Notes: generated from the letters alone by a model not told the origin. DNA of 64,000 nt from Lelliottia amnigena (GCA_900635465.1 LR134135.1:2976001-3040000); one strand, 5' to 3'; positions 42,379-52,895 are shown, numbered from the stretch's first letter. Made by a program: numbers and translations.

Positions 42379-44520
42379 GTGTCCCGTATTATTATGCTGA
42401 TCCCTACCGGAACCAGCGTCGGCCTGACCAGCGTCAGCCTTGGCGTTATCCGTGCTATGGAACGCAAAGGCGTTCGTCTGAGCGTCTTTAAGCCTATCGC
42501 CCAGCCTCGTGCGGGTGGCGATGCGCCAGACCAAACCACCGCCATTGTGCGTGCCAATTCTAATCTGCCAGCGGCTGAACCGCTGAAGATGAGCCACGTT
42601 GAATCTCTGCTTTCCAGCAATCAGAAAGACGTGCTGATGGAAGAGATCATCGCGAACTACCACGCGAACACCCAGAACGCGGAAGTGGTTCTGGTTGAAG
42701 GTCTGGTTCCGACGCGTAAACACCAGTTTGCTCAGTCACTGAACTACGAAATTGCTAAGACTCTGAACGCTGAAATCGTGTTTGTGATGTCTCAGGGTAC
42801 CGACACTCAGGAACAGCTGAAAGAACGTATCGAACTGACCCGCAGCAGCTTCGGTGGCGCGAAAAACGCTAACATCACTGGCGTTATCGTCAACAAGCTG
42901 AATGCGCCGGTTGATGAACAAGGCCGTACTCGCCCGGATCTGTCAGAAATTTTTGACGACTCTTCCAAAGCGAAAGTCGTGAAAGTGGACCCTGCTCAGC
43001 TTAGCGAAAGCAGCCCACTGCCTATTCTGGGCGCGGTACCGTGGAGCTTTGATCTGATTGCGACTCGCGCAATCGACATGGCGCGCCACCTGAACGCTAC
43101 CGTAGTCAACGAAGGCGACATTCAGACCCGCCGCGTGAAGTCCGTGACCTTCTGTGCCCGTAGCATTCCGCACATGCTGGAACACTTCCGTGCAGGTTCT
43201 CTGCTGGTGACTTCCGCAGACCGCCCAGACGTGCTGGTTGCAGCGTGTCTGGCCGCAATGAATGGCGTAGAAATCGGTGCAATTCTGCTGACCGGCGCGT
43301 ACGAAATGGACGCGCGCGTCAGCAAGCTGTGCGAACGCGCTTTCGCGACTGGCCTGCCGGTATTCATGGTTAACACCAACACCTGGCAGACCTCTTTGAG
43401 CCTGCAGAGCTTCAACCTGGAAGTTCCGGTTGACGACCATGAGCGTATCGAGAAAGTTCAGGAATACGTTGCAAGCTTCATCAATGCTGACTGGATCGAA
43501 TCCCTGACAGCTACCTCTGAGCGCAGCCGCCGTCTGTCTCCGCCAGCCTTCCGTTACCAGCTGACTGAGCTGGCACGTAAAGCCGGCAAACGCGTTGTTC
43601 TGCCAGAAGGTGATGAGCCACGTACCGTTAAAGCAGCTGCTATCTGCGCAGAACGCGGAATCGCGACCTGCGTACTGCTCGGTAATCCTGATGAAATCAC
43701 CCGCATCGCCGCATCTCAAGGCGTTGAGCTGGGTTCAGGTATCGAAATCGTTGATCCAGAAGTGGTACGCGAAAGCTATGTTGCCCGTCTGGTTGAGCTG
43801 CGTAAGAGCAAGGGCATGACCGAAGCCGTTGCCCGCGAACAGCTGGAAGACAACGTGGTGCTGGGTACGCTGATGCTGGAACAGGATGAAGTTGATGGCC
43901 TCGTTTCCGGTGCGGTTCATACCACTGCGAACACCATTCGTCCGCCGCTGCAGCTGATCAAAACGGCCCCAGGCAGTTCTCTGGTTTCTTCCGTGTTCTT
44001 CATGCTGCTGCCAGAACAGGTTTATGTTTACGGTGACTGTGCGATCAACCCAGATCCAACCGCAGAACAGCTGGCTGAAATCGCGATTCAGTCTGCGGAT
44101 TCCGCTATTGCCTTTGGTATCGAGCCACGCGTTGCAATGCTCTCCTACTCAACCGGCACGTCTGGTGCAGGTAGCGATGTAGAGAAAGTTCGCGAAGCGA
44201 CACGTCTGGCGCAGGAAAAACGTCCTGATCTGATCATCGATGGTCCGCTGCAGTATGACGCCGCCGTGATGGCTGATGTGGCAAAATCCAAAGCACCAAA
44301 CTCTCCGGTTGCGGGTCGCGCTACCGTGTTCATCTTCCCAGATTTGAACACCGGTAACACCACCTACAAAGCGGTACAGCGTTCTGCCGACCTGATCTCC
44401 ATTGGGCCGATGCTGCAAGGCATGCGCAAACCTGTGAACGACCTGTCCCGTGGCGCACTGGTAGACGATATCGTTTACACCATCGCGCTGACTGCGATTC
44501 AGTCTTCTCAGCAGCAGTAA
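42379..44520 (+). CDS. pta: Phosphate acetyltransferase Pta
   Basis: Converts acetyl-CoA and phosphate to acetyl phosphate and CoA; with AckA it makes ATP during overflow and fermentative growth. It has 713 residues (E. coli 714). Three parts are visible: an N-terminal P-loop-like region ([16 protein letters not shown]), a middle DRTGG domain (about 200-350), and a C-terminal catalytic phosphate acetyl/butyryltransferase domain (about 390-710; [30 protein letters not shown]). Followed by a strong bidirectional terminator. Confidence 0.98.
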   Translation: MSRIIMLIPTGTSVGLTSVSLGVIRAMERKGVRLSVFKPIAQPRAGGDAPDQTTAIVRANSNLPAAEPLKMSHVESLLSSNQKDVLMEEIIANYHANTQNAEVVLVEGLVPTRKHQFAQSLNYEIAKTLNAEIVFVMSQGTDTQEQLKERIELTRSSFGGAKNANITGVIVNKLNAPVDEQGRTRPDLSEIFDDSSKAKVVKVDPAQLSESSPLPILGAVPWSFDLIATRAIDMARHLNATVVNEGDIQTRRVKSVTFCARSIPHMLEHFRAGSLLVTSADRPDVLVAACLAAMNGVEIGAILLTGAYEMDARVSKLCERAFATGLPVFMVNTNTWQTSLSLQSFNLEVPVDDHERIEKVQEYVASFINADWIESLTATSERSRRLSPPAFRYQLTELARKAGKRVVLPEGDEPRTVKAAAICAERGIATCVLLGNPDEITRIAASQGVELGSGIEIVDPEVVRESYVARLVELRKSKGMTEAVAREQLEDNVVLGTLMLEQDEVDGLVSGAVHTTANTIRPPLQLIKTAPGSSLVSSVFFMLLPEQVYVYGDCAINPDPTAEQLAEIAIQSADSAIAFGIEPRVAMLSYSTGTSGAGSDVEKVREATRLAQEKRPDLIIDGPLQYDAAVMADVAKSKAPNSPVAGRATVFIFPDLNTGNTTYKAVQRSADLISIGPMLQGMRKPVNDLSRGALVDDIVYTIALTAIQSSQQQ

Positions 44521-44537
44521 TCTGCCTCCGGGCAATC

Positions 44538-44567
44538 AAAAAGGGCGACCCGTGGGTCGCCCTTTTT
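44538..44567. terminator. Bidirectional terminator between pta and transketolase genes
   Basis: AAAAAGGGCGACCC-GT-GGGTCGCCCTTTTT, a near-perfect stem with A and T runs on both sides. It serves pta (plus) and the convergent transketolase/PTS operon (minus). Confidence 0.9.
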
Positions 44568-44580
44568 ATTTACTGCGCAA

Positions 44581-45534
44581 TTACAGCAACTCTCGCGCCG
44601 CTGACACGATATCGTGAGCCGTCAGACCATACTCTTTTTGCAAGAAATCCTGCGTTCCGACCTGACCGTATCGCTCTTTTACGCCTACGCGCCGCATCGG
44701 TACCGGGCACGTTTCGACCAGCACTTCTGCGACCGCAGAACCCAACCCGTTGTGGATACTGTGGTTTTCACACGTCACAATCCGACCCGTTTTTTCAGCG
44801 TAATTTTTCACCAGCATTCGGTCGATAGGTTTAAGGGTGAACATATCAATGACTGCCGCGCTTACGCCCTCTTGTTCAAGCTGACGTGCAGCTTCTAACG
44901 CTTCCGCGACCATGATTCCGTTGGCGATAAGGGTAATGTCATCCCCCTCCCGCAATACGTTGCCTTTGCCGATGGTAAACGTTGAGCCCGGCGCGTAAAC
45001 GCTGGGTGCTTGCTTGCGAATGGTGCGGACCCAGTAGAATCCTTTCAGATCGATTAGTTGACGCAGTACATCCTCAAACATGACAGCATCCGTCACTTCC
45101 AGCACCACGGAATGCGCCAGACCGCGCACAATGCCCATGTCCTCAAATGACATGTGCGTGCCGCCGTTATGACAGGCCGTAACGCCTGCATCCGACGCGA
45201 TGACCTTGACGTTATTTCGTTGATAATCCAACGACATAAACAGCTGGTCAAAACAACGACGGCTGGCAAAGGCCGTAAAGGTATGCACAAACGGCTTACG
45301 CCCGGTCAGCGATAACCCCGCGGCTGTGCCAATCACGTTGGCTTCCATAATGCCGCAGTTGATGACGTGCTGTGGATAATCACGCGCCACGCCGTCCATC
45401 GCCATTGAGCTCATCAGGTCCGCTTCAAGGGCAATAATCTCGCTGCCCGCTTCTATCTGACTCGCCACAAATCCGGCATACACTTTACGCATCTCAACAG
45501 CGTCTTTCTGTCCTGCGGGTGCAACCTTAATCAT
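44581..45534 (-). CDS. Transketolase, C-terminal subunit (split transketolase)
   Basis: Pyrimidine-binding and C-terminal part of a transketolase encoded as two genes. The ATG at 45534 (MIKVAPAGQKDAVEM) gives 317 residues; an in-frame start 51 bp upstream reads into the N-terminal gene. The catalytic glutamate that activates thiamine diphosphate is Glu64 (CGIMEANVIGTAAG); the pyrimidine loop HTFTAFASRRCFDQ follows. It overlaps the N-terminal gene by 8 bp. I recall homologues as STM2340 in Salmonella. With the PTS genes upstream, it probably processes the imported sugar phosphate. Confidence 0.9.
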   Translation of the reverse strand: MIKVAPAGQKDAVEMRKVYAGFVASQIEAGSEIIALEADLMSSMAMDGVARDYPQHVINCGIMEANVIGTAAGLSLTGRKPFVHTFTAFASRRCFDQLFMSLDYQRNNVKVIASDAGVTACHNGGTHMSFEDMGIVRGLAHSVVLEVTDAVMFEDVLRQLIDLKGFYWVRTIRKQAPSVYAPGSTFTIGKGNVLREGDDITLIANGIMVAEALEAARQLEQEGVSAAVIDMFTLKPIDRMLVKNYAEKTGRIVTCENHSIHNGLGSAVAEVLVETCPVPMRRVGVKERYGQVGTQDFLQKEYGLTAHDIVSAARELL

Positions 45535-46357
45535 TTGCGGCCTCCAGTTGGCGAATCGTCTCGTTGAGTGTGGCTTTAACTTCATCCGTCAGGCGTAAGT
45601 GGTGGGAGTTACTTAGCTGCTCCAGATACGGCACGCCCTGCCCTTTAATGCTGTCGAGGATGACCACGCGCGGCCTGGCCTGAGCATCAGGTACTGGCGT
45701 AACCACCTCCAGCAGGCCGGGAATGTCATCACCTTTAACCGTCACCACGTCAAAACCGAATGCGCGGAATTTCCCTTCCAGATCAAAGGCGCAAATGATC
45801 TCGTCCAGTTCACCATCGAGCTGTTGTTTATTCCAGTCGACGAACACGGTCAGGTTATTCAGACGATGATGGGCGATAAACTGGAACGCCTCCCAGCACT
45901 GGCCTTCGTTCAACTCGCCATCGCCCACAATACAGAAAACGCGATTTGGTCGTCCCGCCAGCTTATGCGACAACGCCATGCCACCCGCAATGGAGATCCC
46001 CTGACCCAGGGAACCGGTCGTGGCATCTACACCACGCGTCTTGAGCCGATCCGGATGGCTCGGCAAACGTGTGCCGTTATGATTAAGGGTGCTTAACTCT
46101 TCAACCGGGAAATAGCCTTTAATCGCCAGCGTGCTGTAAAGCGCCGGACCCGCGTGACCTTTCGACAGCACAAAGTAATCACGCTCGGGCCAGTCGGGAT
46201 CCGCTGGATCAATTTTCATCACCGAACCGTAAAGCACGGCAAGAGTCTCGACCACTGACATACTGCCGCCATAATGCCCAAAACCCAGCTGCGTCAGCGA
46301 TTTGAGCGTCGCCACGCGAATATCACGCGCCAGTCGGGTAACCTCATTCACATTCAT
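45527..46357 (-). CDS. Transketolase, N-terminal subunit (split transketolase)
   Basis: Thiamine-diphosphate-binding (PP) half of the split transketolase, 276 residues. The cofactor motif GDGELNEGQ starts at Gly145 and ends with Asn167-Asn168 (HRLNNL). Conserved histidines are in GFGHYGG (residue 28) and SKGHAGPAL (residue 68). It overlaps the C-terminal gene by 8 bp and the PTS IIC gene by 4 bp, so the two halves and the permease are probably translated together. I recall the Salmonella counterpart as STM2341. Confidence 0.9.
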   Translation of the reverse strand: MNVNEVTRLARDIRVATLKSLTQLGFGHYGGSMSVVETLAVLYGSVMKIDPADPDWPERDYFVLSKGHAGPALYSTLAIKGYFPVEELSTLNHNGTRLPSHPDRLKTRGVDATTGSLGQGISIAGGMALSHKLAGRPNRVFCIVGDGELNEGQCWEAFQFIAHHRLNNLTVFVDWNKQQLDGELDEIICAFDLEGKFRAFGFDVVTVKGDDIPGLLEVVTPVPDAQARPRVVILDSIKGQGVPYLEQLSNSHHLRLTDEVKATLNETIRQLEAAND

Positions 46358-47745
46358 GATTTCGCTCCAGTGTTTTCCTGCGCATTACCGCCAGCAGATT
46401 TTTGTTTAGCAAACACGTTGTAGGCCACCAGCAGTGCGAAGACCGCCACGACAAGGCCTGTAATCGCAAACGGTGAGAGATAGCGGGCGAGATTGCCCAA
46501 CAGGATCCCGACAGCACCAAAGTCAGCGTCCGAGAACGTGGTGTTAGCAAACCCGATAGCACCGAGCACGGGCAACAGCAGGACCGGGAGGAACGTGATC
46601 AGCAGGCCGTTGGCAAAAGCACCTATCATTGCGCCACGACGCCCGCCCGTCGCATTACCAAATACACCCGCTGTCGCACCGGTGAAGAAGTGCGGAACAA
46701 CGCCTGGCAGGATCAGCACCCAGTTCAACTGGCCGCAAATTAACAAGCCCACCAGCCCACCGAGGAAGCTAAACAGGAAACCAATCAGCACCGCGTTAGG
46801 GGCGTAGGGATAAACCACCGGACAGTCCAGCGCAGGGCGCGCATTCGGTACCAGTTTTTCCGAGAACCCGGTAAAGGCCGGAACGATTTCTGCCAAAATC
46901 AGACGCACACCCTGCAGGATGATGAATACGCCAGCGGCAAACGTAATGGCCATGATAATCGCGTAAACCAGATAGTTTTGCCCGCCGCTGTACGTGCTTT
47001 CAACGTACTCACGTCCGGCACTCACCGCCATGATCAGATAAATAATCATCATGGTCAGCGAGATTGAAATGGAGCTGTCGCGCAGGAAGCTCAGGTTTTT
47101 CGGCAGATTCATCTCTTCCGTTGAACGTGAACCTTTACCGCATTTGCTGCCGATCCAACCAGAGAGCACATAGCCCAGAGTACCGAAGTGACCAAAGGCA
47201 ATATCGTCGTTTCCGGTGATACGTTTCATGTAGCGCTGCGCAATCGCCGGGAAGAACGCCATCACCAGACCGAGGATCAACGAGCCGGTAAAGACCAGAC
47301 CGACACCCTCAAACCCAGCGACCGTAAGGATCACACCGATCATACAGGCCATATAAAAAGTGTGATGGCCGGTGAGGAAGATGTATTTCAGGCGCGTAAA
47401 GCGGGCGACAATAATATTTGCCACCATACCAAAGGCCATGATTAGCGCGGTTGATGCGCCATATTTTTCCAGCGCGATGGAAACAATCGCTTCATTATTC
47501 GGGATAATCCCTTGAATATTGAACGCGTGCTCAAACATACCGCCTAATGGATTTAATGATCCGACCAGCACGGTCGCACCACCGCCCAATACAATAAATC
47601 CGAGAATAGTTTTAATCGTACCTTTAACAACATCAGAAAAAGGTTTTTTTTGCGCCACCAGCCCGATCAATGCAATTAAGCCAACCAGTACTGAAGGGAC
47701 TTTTAAAATATCAACAACGAAATTCAGCGTTTCGAGGATAAACAT
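46354..47745 (-). CDS. PTS EIIC component, ascorbate (UlaA/SgaT) family
   Basis: Membrane permease of a phosphotransferase system, related to UlaA (L-ascorbate PTS IIC). The ATG at 47745 (MFILETLNFVVDILKVPS) is preceded by a strong GAGGTGG site and gives 463 residues; an in-frame start at 47805 is weaker. About ten hydrophobic helices are seen, with family features such as LGFIVLGGGATVLVGSLNPL and TGHHTFYMACM. The sugar is unknown: no ascorbate-pathway enzymes (UlaG, UlaD) are nearby, but a transketolase is. Confidence 0.88.
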   Translation of the reverse strand: MFILETLNFVVDILKVPSVLVGLIALIGLVAQKKPFSDVVKGTIKTILGFIVLGGGATVLVGSLNPLGGMFEHAFNIQGIIPNNEAIVSIALEKYGASTALIMAFGMVANIIVARFTRLKYIFLTGHHTFYMACMIGVILTVAGFEGVGLVFTGSLILGLVMAFFPAIAQRYMKRITGNDDIAFGHFGTLGYVLSGWIGSKCGKGSRSTEEMNLPKNLSFLRDSSISISLTMMIIYLIMAVSAGREYVESTYSGGQNYLVYAIIMAITFAAGVFIILQGVRLILAEIVPAFTGFSEKLVPNARPALDCPVVYPYAPNAVLIGFLFSFLGGLVGLLICGQLNWVLILPGVVPHFFTGATAGVFGNATGGRRGAMIGAFANGLLITFLPVLLLPVLGAIGFANTTFSDADFGAVGILLGNLARYLSPFAITGLVVAVFALLVAYNVFAKQKSAGGNAQENTGAKS

Positions 47746-47761
47746 ATCCACCTCACTAAAG

Positions 47762-48034
47762 TTATTGTTTGTCGAACCAGGCGCGTAATTGCGCTTCGAG
47801 TTCATTAATGTCGATGATGTTGTTGATCACCACCAGCTGGCTTTCAGGCACGCTTGCGCTGGCGGCAATATCTTTCGCCATCACGAAAACGTCGGCAGCA
47901 CCCGGTGTTGCGGAGGAGAGATCGGAGTGCTCTACTTCAGCTTCAATATTTAATTTTTTTAGCACTTTTTTGATATTCATTTCGACCATGAAACTGCTGC
48001 CCAGGCCGGAACCGCAAATCGCCATAATTTTCAT
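47762..48034 (-). CDS. PTS EIIB component, ascorbate (UlaB/SgaB) family
   Basis: Small cytoplasmic phosphocarrier, 90 residues. It starts MKIMAICGSGLGSSFM, with the phosphorylated cysteine at Cys7 in the loop CGSGLGSS that is typical of lactose/ascorbate-type IIB proteins. It lies 16 bp upstream of the IIC gene and 77 bp after IIA. Confidence 0.9.
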   Translation of the reverse strand: MKIMAICGSGLGSSFMVEMNIKKVLKKLNIEAEVEHSDLSSATPGAADVFVMAKDIAASASVPESQLVVINNIIDINELEAQLRAWFDKQ

Positions 48035-48111
48035 TGTTATGCCTTTTTCGAGTAGAGTACATCCGCATCACGCGCAGGCGTAATGTGTTTAATGACTGGA
48101 ATGCGTAATAT

Positions 48112-48555
48112 CTAGAATCGTTCGATGACGGCGTTTATTTCCTCGCGTGTGTTTGCCCTGTGCAATTCAGCCAAATCATCATCACTGGAAAATAACTCAG
48201 CCAGTGCAGAGATCATTTCGATGTGACTATTTTTGTCAGGTGCAGCAAGCATGATGATAATATCAACCGGGTCGAATTCTCCGGCGCCAAATGAAACTCC
48301 CTGTTTAAGTTTTAATAATGAGAGACCCAGTCCTTTTGCCCCTTCTTCTGGCCGCGCATGCGGCATTGCTAGCCCTGGTGCCAGCACATAATACGGTCCT
48401 AACTTGTGATGTTGTTCAACGATCGCCGTAACGTATTCCGGAGCAATCACGTTCATATCCAGCAGTGGCTGGGCACATAATTCCAGTGCCTGTGGCCAGT
48501 TTTCAACCCGATCCTCAAGCATGATGGTGGCATCGTTTAACCATTTATTGAGCAC
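48112..48555 (-). CDS. PTS EIIA component (fructose/mannitol/Ula type)
   Basis: Cytoplasmic phosphocarrier, 147 residues, with the phosphorylated histidine at His66 in GLAMPHARPEEG. The start codon is GTG at 48555, supported by a very strong AGGAGGAGAAG site ending right before it. First gene of the operon IIA-IIB-IIC-transketolase N-transketolase C. Upstream lie a CRP site and two palindromic operators shared with the divergent regulator. Confidence 0.9.
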   Translation of the reverse strand: MLNKWLNDATIMLEDRVENWPQALELCAQPLLDMNVIAPEYVTAIVEQHHKLGPYYVLAPGLAMPHARPEEGAKGLGLSLLKLKQGVSFGAGEFDPVDIIIMLAAPDKNSHIEMISALAELFSSDDDLAELHRANTREEINAVIERF

Positions 48556-48616
48556 CTTCTCCTCCTGCCCTTGCGCCTACAATGAGCAAACTTTATTCAA
48601 CCCATGAATAGTTAGC

Positions 48617-48632
48617 TGCGATCAAGATCACA
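48617..48632. promoter_or_regulatory. Putative CRP site at the PTS operon
   Basis: TGCGA-TCAAGA-TCACA matches the CRP consensus at 9 of 10 half-site bases. Its centre is about 70 bp from the IIA start codon, compatible with activation of the PTS operon. Confidence 0.65.
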
Positions 48633-48633
48633 A

Positions 48634-48647
48634 AGATAGCGCTACCA
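48634..48647. promoter_or_regulatory. Putative operator O1 of the PTS/transketolase operon
   Basis: AGATAGCGCTACCA, an imperfect copy of the perfect palindrome 34 bp away, with the same GCGC centre usual for LacI-family operators. It directly abuts the CRP site. Confidence 0.6.
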
Positions 48648-48667
48648 ATTTCTAACATTCAAAATTG

Positions 48668-48681
48668 TGATAGCGCTATCA
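48668..48681. promoter_or_regulatory. Putative operator O2 of the PTS/transketolase operon
   Basis: TGATAGCGCTATCA, a perfect 14-bp palindrome centred on GCGC in the divergent promoter region. It is the most likely target of the adjacent LacI/GntR-type regulator, and its position between the two genes suggests control of both. Confidence 0.65.
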
Positions 48682-48791
48682 AATTACAATCAGCGCGGTA
48701 AATCACAGTAAAAAAAGGGATTTAAGGCGTATACTCAATCAACGTGAAGCGAAGGATGAGAAGAAGATCGCGTCTGTCATCAGGAACGAGT

Positions 48792-49810
48792 ATGTCTTTA
48801 ACCCGAAAACGACGTAGTACCGGCAAAGTGACGATCTCTGACGTTGCACAGCTTGCCGGCGTAGGGACAATGACGGTTTCCCGCGCATTGCGCACGCCCG
48901 AACAGGTTTCCGATAAGCTAAGAGAAAAAATAGAAGCGGCGGTACATGAACTGGGCTACATGCCCAATCTTGCCGCCAGTGCGTTGGCGTCCGCGTCATC
49001 ATGGACCATCGCAATGGTTGTTCCAAATCTTGCAGAGGATGGTTGTTCTGAGATGTTTGCCGGATTGCAACAAATCCTGCAACCCGCCGGATACCAGATT
49101 ATCCTGGCTGAATCTCAACACCGCCCCGAGCAAGAAGAGAAATTACTGGAAACGCTGCTGGCATCGAATATCGCTGCCGCGATCTTGCTCAGCGTTGAAC
49201 ATACTGACACCGTCCGTCACTGGCTGAAGAATGCGTCAATTCCAGTGATGGAAATGGGTGCGATGCGCGCCGATCCGCTTGATATGAACATTGGAATTGA
49301 TAACGTTGCCGCGATGTACGAGATAACCGAGCTGGTCATTCAGCGGGGATATCAAAACATTGGTCTGCTGTGCGCCAATCAGGAGCAGTGGATTTTCCAG
49401 CAGCATCTGCAAGGCTGGTATAAAGCGATGTTACGCCACCACCTTTCGCCTAATAGAGTGATCAACGCGGCGCTGCCACCTAATTTCTCGACCGGCGCGT
49501 CGCAACTGCCGGAATTTTTACTCGCCTGGCCGGAACTGGATGCGCTGGTATGCGTTTCGGATGAGCTGGCGTGCGGGGTGCTGTATGAATGTCAGCGCAG
49601 ACGCATCAAAGTGCCTGACGATCTGGCCGTTGTCGGGTTTGGCGACAGTGATGTGAGCCGCGTTTGTCAGCCACCCTTGACCACAATGGCAGTACCCCAT
49701 CGTAAGATTGGTGTTGAAGCAGGACGGCTTTGCTGGAACGGATGAACGGTGGCGACTGGCGCGATCAGAAACCGATCGCTTCCAGTCTGTGTCTGCGGGA
49801 AAGTTGCTAA
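48792..49810 (+). CDS. LacI/GntR-type repressor of the PTS cluster (frame broken near 3' end)
   Basis: LacI-family regulator resembling GntR. The ATG at 48792 (MSLTRKRRSTGKVTISDV) has a GGAACGAG site; a GTG at 48744 is an alternative. The helix-turn-helix is VTISDVAQLAGVGTMTVSR near residues 13-31; a periplasmic-binding-like sugar domain follows. Read directly it stops at 49745 (VEAGRLCWNG). Adding one T to TTT at 49729-49731 gives VEAGRLLLERMNGGDWRDQ and an end LCLRESC at 49810, 339 residues, the normal family length. Probably a deletion error. It is divergent from the PTS operon. Confidence 0.85.
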
Positions 49811-49813
49811 GGC

Positions 49814-50368
49814 TTATTCAGCCTGTTCTTGCTTTTCGGGTTTAGCGGATTCATTTTTAGCATTACGGCTCATCCACAGAGCCAGCGCTTTAAGTGAGTC
49901 CGGCGTAAACTCATCGCAGCGCGCGGTAATCTCTTCTGGCGTCATCCAGCTCACTTCGCTCACTTCTTCTTCCTGAAGGGCGAAGGGTCCGTGGGACACG
50001 CAGCTAAACAGGCCTCCCCAGACGCGGCAGTGTTGATCTTCAAAATAAAACTGACCGTGCTCGGCAAACGGCACGCCCGCGATGCCTAACTCTTCTTCTG
50101 CTTCGCGGCGAGCAGAGTCCAGCAGAATTTCATCTGCCTGTACGACACCCCCAGCGGTGGCATCGAGCATACCCGGAAGAAAATCTTTTGTTTCAGTACG
50201 TCGCTGTACCAGGATCTTGCCCATTCCGTCGTGAACAACGATGTAAGTTGCGCGATGACGCAGACGCTCTGCGCGCATTTGCTCGCGGCTCGCCTGGGCG
50301 ATCACTTCATTGTCTTCGCTGACAATATCAACCCATTCTGTACTTGCCAAATGACTCTGCTCCACCAT
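49814..50368 (-). CDS. yfcD: Nudix hydrolase YfcD
   Basis: Predicted Nudix hydrolase of the isopentenyl-diphosphate-isomerase-like subgroup, substrate not established. It has 184 residues (E. coli 180). The Nudix box is at about residues 74-96, beginning GGVVQADE and ending REAEEELG. The C-terminal tail is charged ([11 protein letters not shown]). In E. coli yfcC precedes it; here the PTS/transketolase cluster takes that place. Confidence 0.93.
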   Translation of the reverse strand: MVEQSHLASTEWVDIVSEDNEVIAQASREQMRAERLRHRATYIVVHDGMGKILVQRRTETKDFLPGMLDATAGGVVQADEILLDSARREAEEELGIAGVPFAEHGQFYFEDQHCRVWGGLFSCVSHGPFALQEEEVSEVSWMTPEEITARCDEFTPDSLKALALWMSRNAKNESAKPEKQEQAE

Positions 50369-50422
50369 CGGGAACCCTTCTCGTTAAGCGCTCTTTTGGC
50401 GCGTTTACAGTTGAGGTGTAAC

Positions 50423-50977
50423 TTACGTATTAATGCTGACCTGCGCAATAACTTGCTGATCATTAAGTGCGATAACGCGTAATTGATTATCGTCCAGAAC
50501 ACCGTAGCTGGGAACATGCCCGCCTTTCGGAATACTGACTGAGCCGGGATTAAAATGCACAATATCCCCCCGCGTCTCCGCCACTGGAATATGAGTATGA
50601 CCGTAAACCAGCACATCGCCAGTTGTCAGCGCGGGCAGATTATCCGGGCTAAAGAGATGGCCGTGGGTCAAAAATAAACGGCAATTCTCCAGCAAAACCT
50701 GTTGCCAGGGTGCGGTTATCGGAAAATGCAGCAGCATCTGATCCACTTCGCTGTCGCAATTTCCCCGAACCGCAATGATTTTATCTGCGTACTGATTAAG
50801 TTTTTCAGCTACCTGCGCAGGGGCATAACCTTCCGGCAAGGCGTTTCGTGGGCCATGATTGAGCAGGTCACCCAAAATAATGAGCCACTGTGCGCCGCTT
50901 TGTTCAAACAGCGACAACACGCGTTCTGTGGCGGGCAGCGAGCCGTGGATATCTGATGCAAACATTAGTTTCATCAA
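50423..50977 (-). CDS. yfcE: Phosphodiesterase YfcE
   Basis: Metallophosphoesterase of the MJ0936/YfcE type that cleaves phosphodiesters such as bis-pNPP in vitro; its physiological substrate is unknown. It has 184 residues as in E. coli. Metal-binding motifs are visible in order: DIHGS, GDLLNHGPRN, RGNCDSE, THGHLF and YGHTHIP. It is upstream of yfcD on the same strand. Confidence 0.95.
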   Translation of the reverse strand: MMKLMFASDIHGSLPATERVLSLFEQSGAQWLIILGDLLNHGPRNALPEGYAPAQVAEKLNQYADKIIAVRGNCDSEVDQMLLHFPITAPWQQVLLENCRLFLTHGHLFSPDNLPALTTGDVLVYGHTHIPVAETRGDIVHFNPGSVSIPKGGHVPSYGVLDDNQLRVIALNDQQVIAQVSINT

Positions 50978-51029
50978 TCACTCCTGACGAAAAAACACGG
51001 CCCTATGATACCGCAGTCTGCTGTCTTAA

Positions 51030-51752
<723 letters not shown>

Positions 51753-51811
51753 TTACCGCAAGCACCTATACTCGATTCTATTCGCTGAGCCATGTTACGA
51801 CAGGAGTTGAA

Positions 51812-52441
51812 ATGATAGACCTCTATTACGCCCCAACCCCAAACGGTCATAAAATCACGCTTTTTCTGGAAGAAACACAATTAGATTACCGTGTCATTAA
51901 AGTGGATATCAGTAAGGGGGATCAGTTCAGGCCCGACTTTCTGGCCATCTCCCCCAACAACAAAATCCCGGCCATTGTCGATAGCGAGCCGGCCGATGGC
52001 GGAAAGCCATTAAGCTTATTTGAATCTGGCGAGATCTTGCTGTATCTGGCTGAAAAATGCGGAAAACTATTGAGTGGTGAATTGCGTGAGCGCCACCACA
52101 CGCTGCAATGGCTCTTCTGGCAGTCCAGCGGGCTGGGGCCAATGCTTGGGCAAAATCATCACTTTAATCATTTCGCCCCGCAGACCATTCCCTATGCCAT
52201 CGAACGTTATCAGTTTGAAACTCAACGACTTTACACCGTGATGAACAAACGGCTGGAGACGTCGCCATGGCTGGGCGGAGACCATTACAGCATTGCTGAT
52301 ATCGCCTGCTGGCCGTGGATCAACGCGCATGAGCGTCAGCGAATCAATCTGACCAACTATCCTGCGGTAAACAACTGGTTCGAGCGAATCCGTCACCGCC
52401 CGGCAACCGAACGTGCCATGCAGAAAATGCAGCAAATATAA
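51812..52441 (+). CDS. yfcG: GSH-dependent disulfide bond oxidoreductase YfcG
   Basis: Nu-class glutathione transferase-like protein with disulfide reductase activity in E. coli. It has 209 residues (E. coli 215). The N-terminal thioredoxin fold MIDLYYAPTPNGHKITLFLEE holds the conserved Thr/Asn active-site region (PTPNGHK); NNKIPAIVD and SLFESGEILLYL are typical glutathione-binding parts. Divergent from yfcF. Confidence 0.94.
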   Translation: MIDLYYAPTPNGHKITLFLEETQLDYRVIKVDISKGDQFRPDFLAISPNNKIPAIVDSEPADGGKPLSLFESGEILLYLAEKCGKLLSGELRERHHTLQWLFWQSSGLGPMLGQNHHFNHFAPQTIPYAIERYQFETQRLYTVMNKRLETSPWLGGDHYSIADIACWPWINAHERQRINLTNYPAVNNWFERIRHRPATERAMQKMQQI

Positions 52442-52513
52442 GCGCGTGGCGGAATGTGCGCGGCGTATTTCCTCATGTATCATGAGGCAAATAATGAACG
52501 GAGGAAGCCTGCA

Positions 52514-52876
52514 ATGTCACAGCACGACGCGATTATTCGTATAAAAAATTTACGCCTGCGCACGTTTATTGGGATCAAAGCCGAAGAGATGGAGAATCGA
52601 CAGGATATCCTCATCAATGTGGTTATCCATTATCCGGCTGATAAAGCGCGCGCCAGTGAGGATATTAACGATGCGCTGAACTATCGCACCGTTACCAAAA
52701 ACATCATTAAATATGTTGAAAACAACCGTTTCTCGTTGCTGGAAAAATTAACTCAGGATGTGCTCGATATCGCACGCGAACATCATTGGGTCACTTATGC
52801 TGAGGTAGAGATCGATAAACTTCACGCGCTACGCTATGCCGACTCCGTCTCGATGACGTTGAGCTGGCGAGGCTAA
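52514..52876 (+). CDS. folX: Dihydroneopterin triphosphate 2'-epimerase FolX
   Basis: Tunnelling-fold enzyme related to FolB that epimerises dihydroneopterin triphosphate to the monapterin form. The ATG at 52514 ([13 protein letters not shown]) follows a GGAGG site and gives 120 residues, the E. coli length; an upstream in-frame start (52454) is unsupported. [16 protein letters not shown] and the C-terminal [18 protein letters not shown] are characteristic. It precedes yfcH by 19 bp. Confidence 0.96.
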   Translation: MSQHDAIIRIKNLRLRTFIGIKAEEMENRQDILINVVIHYPADKARASEDINDALNYRTVTKNIIKYVENNRFSLLEKLTQDVLDIAREHHWVTYAEVEIDKLHALRYADSVSMTLSWRG

Positions 52877-52895
52877 GCGCAAGCCAGGAGGTTGC

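Noticed and set aside
41358..42620. A 420-codon open frame on the minus strand opposite ackA and pta
   Set aside because: Crosses two conserved genes and their spacer, with no ribosome-binding site or family match; shadow of biased codon use.
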